A stretch of DNA of 15,351 nucleotides from Lachnospiraceae bacterium UBA7225 (GTDB lineage: Bacteria; Bacillota; Clostridia; Lachnospirales; Lachnospiraceae), in the NCBI GenBank assembly GCA_002473385.1, contig DKTR01000065.1, forward strand, positions 11,994 through 27,344. Direction: 5' to 3'. Under the pieces are notes generated by a model. The model saw only the letters and a program-made list of their open reading frames with translations, made no database searches and had not been told where the DNA came from. Shown one piece after another: positions 7,001-13,088 of this stretch. Positions within the stretch are counted from its first letter, which is position 1, and each line of letters begins with the position of its first letter. Made by a program: the position numbers and the translations under genes.

Positions 7001-7693
7001 TTATAGTTCGTTTTTTTCTTCAGCAACTGGTACGGAAAATTCTTCGTCCGAAGCCGTTTCCTCTTCCTCTTTCGGGATGTACTTATCAAAGATACGCACG
7101 AAAAACCAGGATTTTGCCAGCGCAACAGTAGCGAAACCAAGTAACATCCAGAACAGCAGACCGTAGGAAAACGTCCAGTTGTTAAGGAACGTAATAAACA
7201 CGGAGGCAACTGTGATTGCCAGCATGATCAGTGTCTGCGGCAGGTGGCGGATCGACATCAGTAGCGCATTCTTGCAGGTGTTTTTGATTGTATTGTAGAA
7301 CTTCGACTGCAGCGGGAACAGGTATGTTAGGATCATTGCCAGAACGACTACGACCAGTGTCAGACCGATCTGCACTGCCTGCGCCAGTGTTCCTTCCATT
7401 ACACTTAAAATACGGTAATCAAAGAAGAGTAGCAGAATCAGTGCAACAGTAATCAGCCACATAATGGTAGACTGTTTGACATTTTCTTTAAATGATTTAA
7501 AATAGCTGCGTACAATATAGGATTCTTCATTGCGGACCATTTTCAGCGCCACATAGTACAGAGACGTCCAGGCAGCACCGATTGTTACAATGGGAATGCA
7601 GGTTATAAGGAAGACGATATTTAGGATCATCAGATCTGCAACCCGGGACAAAAACTGGAAAAAACCATTATTCATGTCAAAAAAACGACTCAT
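7001..7693 (-). CDS. YesL family (DUF624) membrane protein
   Basis: This is a 230-aa integral membrane protein. Residues 1-75 carry the DUF624 signature (MSRFFDMNNGFFQFLSRVAD, then CIPIVTIGAAWTSLYYVALK, then SYFKSFKENVKQST). About five hydrophobic segments are visible (18-40, 76-95, 104-127, 153-170, 176-196). The acidic C-terminal tail (207-230) is probably cytoplasmic. The family has no established biochemical role and is often found beside sugar transporters and two-component systems, none of which is adjacent here. The frame extends upstream to 7759, but ATG 7693 is chosen because GAGGTGAT precedes it by a few bases and the promoter (7731-7759) lies inside the longer version. It is transcribed divergently from epsC. 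The family call is solid; the function is unknown. Confidence 0.88.
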   Translation of the reverse strand: MSRFFDMNNGFFQFLSRVADLMILNIVFLITCIPIVTIGAAWTSLYYVALKMVRNEESYIVRSYFKSFKENVKQSTIMWLITVALILLLFFDYRILSVMEGTLAQAVQIGLTLVVVVLAMILTYLFPLQSKFYNTIKNTCKNALLMSIRHLPQTLIMLAITVASVFITFLNNWTFSYGLLFWMLLGFATVALAKSWFFVRIFDKYIPKEEEETASDEEFSVPVAEEKNEL

Positions 7694-7730
7694 GCTATCA
7701 CCTCGGAATATTATTTTAAATATAAGTAAC

Positions 7731-7759
7731 AGTATAGCGAATTTTATCGAAAAGTGCAA
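7731..7759 (-). promoter_or_regulatory. Promoter of the yesL-like gene
   Basis: On the minus strand TTGCAC (7759-7754), a 17-nt spacer and TATACT (7736-7731, 5/6) make a good vegetative promoter. The -10 box ends 37 bp before the ATG at 7693. Confidence 0.75.
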
Positions 7760-7784
7760 TCCCTAAAGTGAAGCTAAATAGCAT

Positions 7785-7813
7785 TTGACAAGAAAACCGG
7801 TCTGCTATAAAAT
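7785..7813 (+). promoter_or_regulatory. Near-consensus promoter leading straight into a terminator
   Basis: TTGACA (7785-7790, 6/6), a 17-nt spacer and TAAAAT (7808-7813, 5/6) form the best-looking promoter in the window. The expected start is near 7820, and an intrinsic terminator follows at once (7828-7861). The transcript would be only about 40 nt unless polymerase reads through into epsC. Confidence 0.7.
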
Positions 7814-7827
7814 AATTTTATGCAAAG

Positions 7828-7861
7828 GGGCAAACTTCTGAGAAGGGTTTGCTCTTTTTTT
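7828..7861 (+). terminator. Intrinsic terminator in the epsC leader
   Basis: GGGCAAA (7828-7834) pairs with TTTGCTC (7848-7854, one G-U). CTTC (7835-7838) pairs with GAAG (7842-7845) around a TGA loop, with a 2-nt bulge on the right side. A run of seven T follows at 7855-7861. The form is that of a strong rho-independent terminator on the + strand only. Confidence 0.75.
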
Positions 7862-7868
7862 CAAAATG

Positions 7869-7877
7869 TGCTATACT
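7869..7877 (+). promoter_or_regulatory. Extended -10 promoter candidate for epsC
   Basis: TGCTATACT is an extended -10 box placed 32 bp before the epsC ATG and just after the leader terminator. The -35 region (TTGCTC, 7849-7854, 17-nt spacing) is weak and overlaps the terminator stem. It would give epsC its own transcript, independent of the upstream promoter. Confidence 0.5.
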
Positions 7878-7909
7878 ATCCGCAAATTGTAATTTTAGGA
7901 GAACGGCAC

Positions 7910-8860
7910 ATGAGTAAATCACAGACGGCGCATATGGAAGCGCTGGTTGCATCCCTTCTGGAAAGCTATGAAAAGCATTCCATTATCAGCAATATCGATT
8001 CCGATAACCGGCTGAACAGGGAAATGATCATCAAAATATGCGAGATGGTGCGTCAGGTATTGTTTCCGGGATATTATGAGTATAAGAAGCTGAAAAGCGG
8101 CACAGTGCGGTATCATGTCGGGGAATTGCTGGAGAATATTGAATATGAGCTGACAAAACAGGTGGGAAAGGCTCTGGAATGTGCCGGCGCAACGGCAGAG
8201 TGCGAATGCCGCTGCAAGGCAGAGGAGATCGTGCAGAGCTTTCTGCACAGACTGCCGTGGCTGCGGGAAATGCTGGCGAAGGATGTACAGGCGGCATACG
8301 ACGGCGATCCGGCAGCGTTTAATACGGATGAGGTTATTTTCTCATATCCGGGCGTGTTTGCCATTAGCGTCAATCGCATTGCACACGAGCTTCATATTCT
8401 GGGAGTGCCGATGATTCCGAGAATTATGACGGAATATGCGCACAATCTTACCGGAATCGACATTCATCCGGGAGCAACGATAGGCGAGTACTTCTTTATA
8501 GATCATGGAACCGGCGTGGTGATCGGTGAGACGACCGTCATCGGCAAAAATGTGAAGCTTTACCAGGGCGTGACGCTCGGAGCGCTTTCCACAAGAGGCG
8601 GGCAGTCGCTTCGGGGAGCTAAGCGTCATCCGACGCTTATGGATAACGTCACAGTGTACTCCGGTGCCTCTATTCTGGGAGGAGAGACCATCATCGGAGA
8701 AGGGGCGGTCATTGGAAGTAATGCGTTTATCACTTCCTCTGTTCCGGATCACACCAGGGTAAGTATTAAAAACCCGGAACTGCAGTTTAAGGTGCGCGGA
8801 AGCGTGCAGACGCAGGAGCTTGGACAGGAAGGATTTTTTAACCGGAAAGAAAAAGATTAA
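7910..8860 (+). CDS. epsC: Serine O-acetyltransferase, EpsC type (CysE activity)
   Basis: The 316-aa enzyme transfers acetyl from acetyl-CoA to L-serine, giving O-acetylserine, the acceptor for sulfide in cysteine synthesis. Residues 1 to about 180 are the helical N-terminal region. From about 184 the left-handed beta-helix of hexapeptide repeats begins (GIDIHPGATIGEYFFIDHGT, then GVVIGETTVIGKNVKLYQGV). The catalytic pair seen in CysE (D143/H158 in E. coli) is D184 in GIDIHPG and H199 in IDHGTG, with the same spacing of 15. SYPGVFAI and RIMTEYAHNLTGIDIHPG are typical of the EpsC branch. Start 7910 is chosen because TAGGAGA lies 7 bp upstream. The in-frame ATG at 7820 falls before the terminator and lacks a ribosome binding site. 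No sulfhydrylase gene is adjacent. Confidence 0.93.
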   Translation: MSKSQTAHMEALVASLLESYEKHSIISNIDSDNRLNREMIIKICEMVRQVLFPGYYEYKKLKSGTVRYHVGELLENIEYELTKQVGKALECAGATAECECRCKAEEIVQSFLHRLPWLREMLAKDVQAAYDGDPAAFNTDEVIFSYPGVFAISVNRIAHELHILGVPMIPRIMTEYAHNLTGIDIHPGATIGEYFFIDHGTGVVIGETTVIGKNVKLYQGVTLGALSTRGGQSLRGAKRHPTLMDNVTVYSGASILGGETIIGEGAVIGSNAFITSSVPDHTRVSIKNPELQFKVRGSVQTQELGQEGFFNRKEKD

Positions 8861-8910
8861 TATGCAGATGTCTCCAGAGTGCAGCGTCTGCAGGAAAAGG
8901 AGGCTTGTGT

Positions 8911-9066
8911 ATGGGTGAAGAGAAGAAAGATCAGGAACAGGGCAGACAGGAAAAACAGGCATTAAAGGAGACTGCGGCGACAGAACTTAGTCCTACCTGG
9001 GCACAGGAATGCATTGAGGACATCGACGACTGGATCGAGTCGCAGGGAATCTATTTAAGGCAATAA
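8911..9066 (+). CDS. Small acidic protein of unknown function, 51 aa
   Basis: This short ORF has a near-ideal ribosome binding site (AAAGGAGG, 8896-8903) 7 bp before its ATG, 50 bp after epsC. The product is strongly charged. Residues 1-21 are a Lys/Glu/Gln-rich, probably disordered head (GEEKKDQEQGRQEKQALKE). Residues 28-51 read SPTWAQECIEDIDDWIESQG and end in IYLRQ, which looks like an amphipathic helix with two tryptophans and one cysteine. There is no signal peptide or membrane segment. I do not recognise a family. It is probably co-transcribed with epsC because no terminator separates them. Coding is supported by the ribosome binding site and the structured C-terminal half; the function cannot be inferred. 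Confidence 0.7.
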   Translation: MGEEKKDQEQGRQEKQALKETAATELSPTWAQECIEDIDDWIESQGIYLRQ

Positions 9067-9067
9067 A

Positions 9068-9234
9068 ATGATGCCAGGGTCAGAAGGTCATGTGTTTCAC
9101 GCTTGCGTGAAAAAACATGACTTTAGGATCCGCCAAACATGAGAAAGCAGCCATTTTTCGCAGAAAAATGAGCGGATTTCAAATGTTTTCCGGATTTCGG
9201 GAGTGTGAAACACGGAGAAATCCGGAGGCATCAT
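9068..9234. repeat. Foldback-rich element bounded by 8-bp inverted repeats
   Basis: ATGATGCC (9068-9075) and GGCATCAT (9227-9234) bracket 151 bases holding three strong hairpins. Hairpin 1 pairs GTCATGT (9087-9093) with ACATGAC (9115-9121) and TTTCACGC with GCGTGAAA inside it. Hairpin 2 is CATTTTTC (9152-9159) with GAAAAATG (9163-9170). Hairpin 3 is CCGGATTTC (9190-9198) with GAAATCCGG (9217-9225). GTGTTTCAC (9092-9100) is also the inverted copy of GTGAAACAC (9205-9213). No convincing coding potential or target-site duplication was seen. It may be a REP/MITE-like dispersed repeat or a structured leader of the next gene. Beyond the small ORF and this element, 9067-9283 holds only a weak -10-like TATCAT at 9254. 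Confidence 0.6.
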
Positions 9235-9283
9235 GGGGAACTCATAGTTACCCTATCATTATTTTTAGGAGGAGAATGAAAAA

Positions 9284-10570
9284 ATGGCAGCGTACAAGGA
9301 TCTAAGCAAGGAAGAGTTACTGAAAGAAAAGAAACTGCTCTCGAAGAAATTTGATCAGATCAAAGCGCAGAATCTGCATCTGGATATGTCCAGAGGAAAA
9401 CCCTCTGCAGCGCAGCTTGATCTCGCGATGGGCATGATGGATGTTTTAAACAGCACTTCCAACTTAAAATGTCAGGCAGGTGTGGACTGCAGAAACTATG
9501 GTGTCCTGGATGGTATTCCGGAGGCGCAGGAGCTTCTTGCAGATATGACAGAGGTTCCGGCAAACCAGATTATTATTTACGGAAACTCCAGTCTGAATAT
9601 TATGTTTGACACTGTTGCACGCTCCATGACGCACGGAGTAATGGGAAGCACGCCGTGGTGCAAGCTGGACAAGGTAAAATTCCTCTGTCCAGTGCCGGGA
9701 TATGACAGACACTTTGCCATCACAGAGTACTTTGGAATCGAGATGGTAAATATTCCGATGACACCGGATGGACCCAATATGGATATGGTTGAGGAATATG
9801 TTAACAATGACGAATCAGTGAAGGGTATCTGGTGCGTACCGAAATATTCGAATCCGCAGGGTATCACCTATTCTGACGAAACTGTGCGCCGTTTTGCACG
9901 CCTGAAACCGGCGGCAAAGGATTTCCGCATTTACTGGGATAACGCATACGGCATTCATCACTTGTATGATGATAAGCAGGATCACCTGATCGAAATTCTG
10001 ATGGAGTGCAAAAAAGAGGGAAATCCGGATATGGTATTTAAATTCTGCTCCACCTCTAAGGTAAGCTTTCCGGGCTCGGGTGTGGCAGCAATGGCGGCAT
10101 CTCCGGCAAATCTGGAGTTTGTGCGTCAGCATATGCGCATTCAGACAATCGGGCATGATAAGCTGAACCAGCTCCGTCATGTGCGTTTCTTTAAGGACAT
10201 TCACGGAATGGTGAGCCATATGAAGAAGCATGCGGACATCATGCGTCCCAAATTTGAGGCAGTGCTGAATGTGCTGGATAAAGAGCTGGGCGATCTGGAG
10301 ATTGGAAGCTGGATCCGTCCGCGCGGCGGCTATTTTATTTCTTTTGATGCGCTGCCGGGCTGTGCAAAGGCAATTGTGGCGAAAGCGAAAGAGGCGGGAC
10401 TTGTTATGACGGAGGCAGGTGCAACCTATCCGTACGGAAAAGACCCGCAGGACAGCAACATCCGCATTGCGCCGTCTTATCCGACACCGGAGGAGCTGGC
10501 AATTGCGTCAGAGATTTTTGTGCTTAGCGTAAAGCTGGTAAGTATTGATAAGATTCTGGAAAGTAAATAA
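9284..10570 (+). CDS. PLP-dependent class I aminotransferase, aspartate-aminotransferase-like
   Basis: The 428-aa fold-type I aminotransferase probably exchanges amino groups between an amino acid, likely aspartate, and 2-oxoglutarate in the cytoplasm. The Schiff-base lysine is K259 in FCSTSKVSFPGSG. N190 in YSNPQG and D219/Y222 in YWDNAYG contact the cofactor ring. The C-terminal arginine that binds the substrate carboxylate is R394 in SNIRIAPSYP. SRGKPSAAQLDLA (36-48), YGVLDGIPEAQ (72-82) and PVPGYDRHF (136-144) mark the distinct Asp_aminotransf (PF12897-like) branch rather than classical AspC. AGGAGGAG (9267-9274) precedes ATG 9284. An ATG at 9276 in another frame opens only a nine-codon reading. 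The gene stands alone, so substrate preference is not set by context. Confidence 0.87.
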   Translation: MAAYKDLSKEELLKEKKLLSKKFDQIKAQNLHLDMSRGKPSAAQLDLAMGMMDVLNSTSNLKCQAGVDCRNYGVLDGIPEAQELLADMTEVPANQIIIYGNSSLNIMFDTVARSMTHGVMGSTPWCKLDKVKFLCPVPGYDRHFAITEYFGIEMVNIPMTPDGPNMDMVEEYVNNDESVKGIWCVPKYSNPQGITYSDETVRRFARLKPAAKDFRIYWDNAYGIHHLYDDKQDHLIEILMECKKEGNPDMVFKFCSTSKVSFPGSGVAAMAASPANLEFVRQHMRIQTIGHDKLNQLRHVRFFKDIHGMVSHMKKHADIMRPKFEAVLNVLDKELGDLEIGSWIRPRGGYFISFDALPGCAKAIVAKAKEAGLVMTEAGATYPYGKDPQDSNIRIAPSYPTPEELAIASEIFVLSVKLVSIDKILESK

Positions 10571-10592
10571 AATCATAATAAATATTTAAGAT

Positions 10593-10631
10593 AAAGGAAG
10601 TGATGATACACTTGTATTGTGACTTCCTTTT
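10593..10631 (+). terminator. Hairpin terminator after the aminotransferase
   Basis: AAAGGAAGT (10593-10601) pairs perfectly over 9 bp with ACTTCCTTT (10622-10630). A small inner stem (ATAC/GTAT) lies in the 20-nt loop. The T-run is short (TTTT, then GGG), so efficiency may be moderate. The right arm overlaps the spacer of the ddl promoter. Confidence 0.6.
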
Positions 10632-10640
10632 GGGTATACT
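10612..10640 (+). promoter_or_regulatory. Candidate promoter of the ddl-murF-DUF1002 unit
   Basis: TTGTAT (10612-10617, 3/6), a 17-nt spacer and TATACT (10635-10640, 5/6) lie 27 bp before the ddl start. The -35 box falls inside the loop of the preceding terminator hairpin. Confidence 0.45.
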
Positions 10641-10666
10641 TTAAAGTAGGAGGCGAGGAAGAGGGT

Positions 10667-11692
10667 ATGAAAATTGTAGTTCTGGCAGGGGGAACCAGCA
10701 CGGAGCGCGATGTTTCCATTGTGTCAGGCACCCAGGTGTGTAAGGCGCTGCGCAGCAAAGGACATCAGGCGATCCTGCTCGATGTGTTCTGCGGAAGGGA
10801 AGGCCTGCAGGCGGAGATGGCGTTTGCACAGGAGTACGATGTGGAGCGCGAGGCGGCGTACATAAGAAGCTTTAACGACTCTATGGAGACACTGAAGACA
10901 GAGCGGCGGGAGTTCTTTGGCCCGGGGGTGCTTGATTTATGCAGAGAGGCAGACGTGGTATTTCTGGCGCTGCACGGAGCATGCGGGGAGGATGGCAGGA
11001 TACAGGCGGCATTCGATCTGCTTGGCATCACCTATACCGGAAGCGGTTATCTTGGCAGTGCACTGGCAATGGATAAAACGATCACAAAACAAATGTTCCG
11101 CGAGAATGGCGTGCCGACACCGGCAAGTGTGATCGTGGAAAAAACGGACGCACCGGGGAGTGCAGCGGAGCTTGGCGTAGAGCTTCCGTGTGTGGTAAAG
11201 ACGGCATGCGGCGGCTCCAGTGTAGGTGTTTACATCGTAAATACGGAAGAAGAATTTTCTGAAGCGATAGAAAATGGATTTACTTACGAGAATAAACTGA
11301 TCGTGGAGCAGTATATCCGGGGAAAGGAATATACGGTGGGTGTGATAGACGGCGAGGCGTATCCGGTCGTGGAGATCGCTCCGATCACCGGCTTCTACGA
11401 TTATAAAAATAAATATCAGGCTGGAAGCACGATTGAAACCTGTCCTGCCCCGCTTAGTGACGCGCTGACGAAGAAAATGCAGGAAATTGCCCTGAAAGCA
11501 TACCATACGCTCCACCTGGAAAGCTATGCCCGCATGGACTTTATGATGGATGAAAAGGGCGGCATCTATTGTCTGGAGGCAAATACCCTTCCGGGCATGA
11601 CGCCGACCAGCCTGCTTCCTCAGGAGGCAGCGGCAGTCGGCATGACCTTCGCTGATTTGTGCGAGAAGCTGATAGAGGTGTCGAAGAGGTAA
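10667..11692 (+). CDS. ddl: D-alanine--D-alanine ligase
   Basis: The 341-aa cytoplasmic ATP-grasp enzyme joins two D-alanines into the dipeptide used by MurF for peptidoglycan precursors. The N-terminal domain shows AGGTSTERDVSIVSG (7-21), with E13 matching the first-site glutamate of DdlB. LHGACGEDGRIQ (102-113) and YTGSGYLGSALAMDK (123-137) follow. The ATP-grasp core has KTACGGSSVGV (178-188), and FYDYKNKY (243-250) keeps the tyrosine typical of D-Ala rather than D-Lac ligases. The metal ligands are in YARMDF (D291) and EANTLPGMT (E304, N306). Start 10667 is chosen because MKIVVLAGGT is the usual N-terminus and GAGGA lies 7 bp upstream; the frame opens earlier at 10619 but adds nothing conserved. 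murF follows 3 bp later. Confidence 0.95.
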   Translation: MKIVVLAGGTSTERDVSIVSGTQVCKALRSKGHQAILLDVFCGREGLQAEMAFAQEYDVEREAAYIRSFNDSMETLKTERREFFGPGVLDLCREADVVFLALHGACGEDGRIQAAFDLLGITYTGSGYLGSALAMDKTITKQMFRENGVPTPASVIVEKTDAPGSAAELGVELPCVVKTACGGSSVGVYIVNTEEEFSEAIENGFTYENKLIVEQYIRGKEYTVGVIDGEAYPVVEIAPITGFYDYKNKYQAGSTIETCPAPLSDALTKKMQEIALKAYHTLHLESYARMDFMMDEKGGIYCLEANTLPGMTPTSLLPQEAAAVGMTFADLCEKLIEVSKR

Positions 11693-11695
11693 TTT

Positions 11696-13063
11696 ATGAA
11701 AAATCTTACATTGGAAAATATCGCCGCCTCCTGCGGCGGGGTGTATGTCGGGAATGATGCCGAACGCACCAGAGAGGTGGCAGACATCGTCACTGACAGC
11801 CGTAAAGCCGGAAAAGGAAGCCTTTTTGCGGCAATTCCGGGAGAGCGCGTGGATGGACACCGGTTCATTCCGCAGGTTTATGCGCAGGGAGCGCTCTGTG
11901 TGCTCTGTGAAAAGGCACCGGAGACTGTACAGGGACCATATATCCGTGTGGAATCTACGTTAAAGGCGCTGATGGCGATTGCGGAGTTTTACCGGCAGCA
12001 GTTACATATAAAAGTAGTCGGGATCACCGGCAGTGTTGGAAAGACCAGCACAAAGGAGATGATCGCCAGTGTGCTCTCGGAAAAATACCGGGTTTTGAAA
12101 ACACCGGGAAATTTCAACAACGAGCTTGGGCTTCCGCTCACCGTTTTCGGGCTGAGAGAAGAGGATGAGGTGGCGGTTCTGGAGATGGGCATTAACCATT
12201 TCGGAGAGATGCACCGGCTCAGTAAGATTGCCCGCCCGGATGTCTGTGTGATTACCAATATTGGCACCTGTCATCTGGAGTTCCTGGGAGATCGTGACGG
12301 TGTGCTGCGGGCCAAGTCAGAGATTTTTGATTTCATTGCCCCGGACGGACAGATCGTCCTGAACGGGGATGATGATAAATTGTCCACATTGAAGGAAGTA
12401 AGAGGGATTACGCCGCAGTTTTTCGGTATTGAGAGCGCGCGCGGTATCCGGGCAACGGACATTGAAAATGTGGGCTTAAAGGGAGTAAAGTGCAGAATTC
12501 ATGATGGAACAGAAAGCTTTGCTGTGACGATTCCCATTCCGGGGTATCACATGGTGCAGAATGCCCTGGCTGCAACGGCAGTCGGCAGGGCGCTTGGTAT
12601 GACTCTGGAGGAAATCCGGCGGGGAATTGAAAAGCTGGAGGCACTTGGAGGCAGATTCCACATCCTTGAGGAGAATGGCATTACAATAGTGGATGACTGC
12701 TATAATGCCAATCCGATGTCGATGAAGGCATCCCTGAGCGTTCTTGCAGATACTTCCGGCAGGAAGCTGGCGGTTCTCGGAGATATGGGAGAACTGGGGG
12801 AAAATGAGCGGCAGCTTCATGAGGAGGTCGGCAGATTCGCGGCGGAACTGGATATTCCGGTATTTTTCTGCGTGGGGACGCTGTGCCGTCACATGGCGGA
12901 AACAATACGCGGTCTTGATCCGGGAAAGCAGGTGATCACGGCAGATACAGTGGAGGAGGTTCTGGATGTGCTTCCGGGCAGCATCCGGAAGGGAGATACT
13001 GTACTCGTAAAGGCTTCTCATGCAATGCATTTTGAAAAAATTGTGGAGGCACTCTCAAAGTAA
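11696..13063 (+). CDS. murF: UDP-N-acetylmuramoyl-tripeptide--D-alanyl-D-alanine ligase
   Basis: The 455-aa cytoplasmic Mur ligase adds the D-Ala-D-Ala made by Ddl to the UDP-MurNAc-tripeptide, completing the pentapeptide. The N-terminal substrate domain carries TDSRKAGKGSLFAAIPGERV (33-52). The central ATPase domain has the P-loop GITGSVGKTS (109-118), the TPGNFNNELGLPLT segment (136-149) and EMGINHFGEM (163-172). K207 in RAKSEIF fits the carbamylated lysine of Mur ligases. The C-terminal domain has DDCYNANPMSM (333-343) and LGDMGELGE (361-369), the MurF signature. The start lies 3 bp after the ddl stop, with GAGGT of the ddl end as ribosome binding site, so translation is coupled. Length and domain order are normal. 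Confidence 0.96.
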   Translation: MKNLTLENIAASCGGVYVGNDAERTREVADIVTDSRKAGKGSLFAAIPGERVDGHRFIPQVYAQGALCVLCEKAPETVQGPYIRVESTLKALMAIAEFYRQQLHIKVVGITGSVGKTSTKEMIASVLSEKYRVLKTPGNFNNELGLPLTVFGLREEDEVAVLEMGINHFGEMHRLSKIARPDVCVITNIGTCHLEFLGDRDGVLRAKSEIFDFIAPDGQIVLNGDDDKLSTLKEVRGITPQFFGIESARGIRATDIENVGLKGVKCRIHDGTESFAVTIPIPGYHMVQNALAATAVGRALGMTLEEIRRGIEKLEALGGRFHILEENGITIVDDCYNANPMSMKASLSVLADTSGRKLAVLGDMGELGENERQLHEEVGRFAAELDIPVFFCVGTLCRHMAETIRGLDPGKQVITADTVEEVLDVLPGSIRKGDTVLVKASHAMHFEKIVEALSK

Positions 13064-13088
13064 ATAATTTATAAGGAGGATAAGGATT

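Noticed and set aside
7694..7759. Longer yesL-like start at 7759
   Set aside because: The extension overlaps a well-formed promoter and lacks a ribosome binding site; ATG 7693 has GAGGTGAT.
7820..7909. 30-codon N-terminal extension of EpsC from ATG 7820
   Set aside because: An intrinsic terminator and a second promoter lie inside it, and the only good ribosome binding site precedes 7910.
7760..7909. T-box or other cysteine-sensing riboswitch before epsC
   Set aside because: The leader is about 90 nt with a single hairpin; no T-box sequence, specifier stem or antiterminator could be found.
9117..9305. 62-codon ORF before the aminotransferase, ending in a nine-codon reading from ATG 9276
   Set aside because: It runs through the hairpins of the foldback element and has no ribosome binding site for its start; ATG 9276 is only 3 bp from AGGAGG and overlaps the real start.
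10619..10666. Upstream start for ddl at 10619
   Set aside because: The extra residues are not conserved in Ddl and the stretch contains the promoter -10 box and the ribosome binding site.
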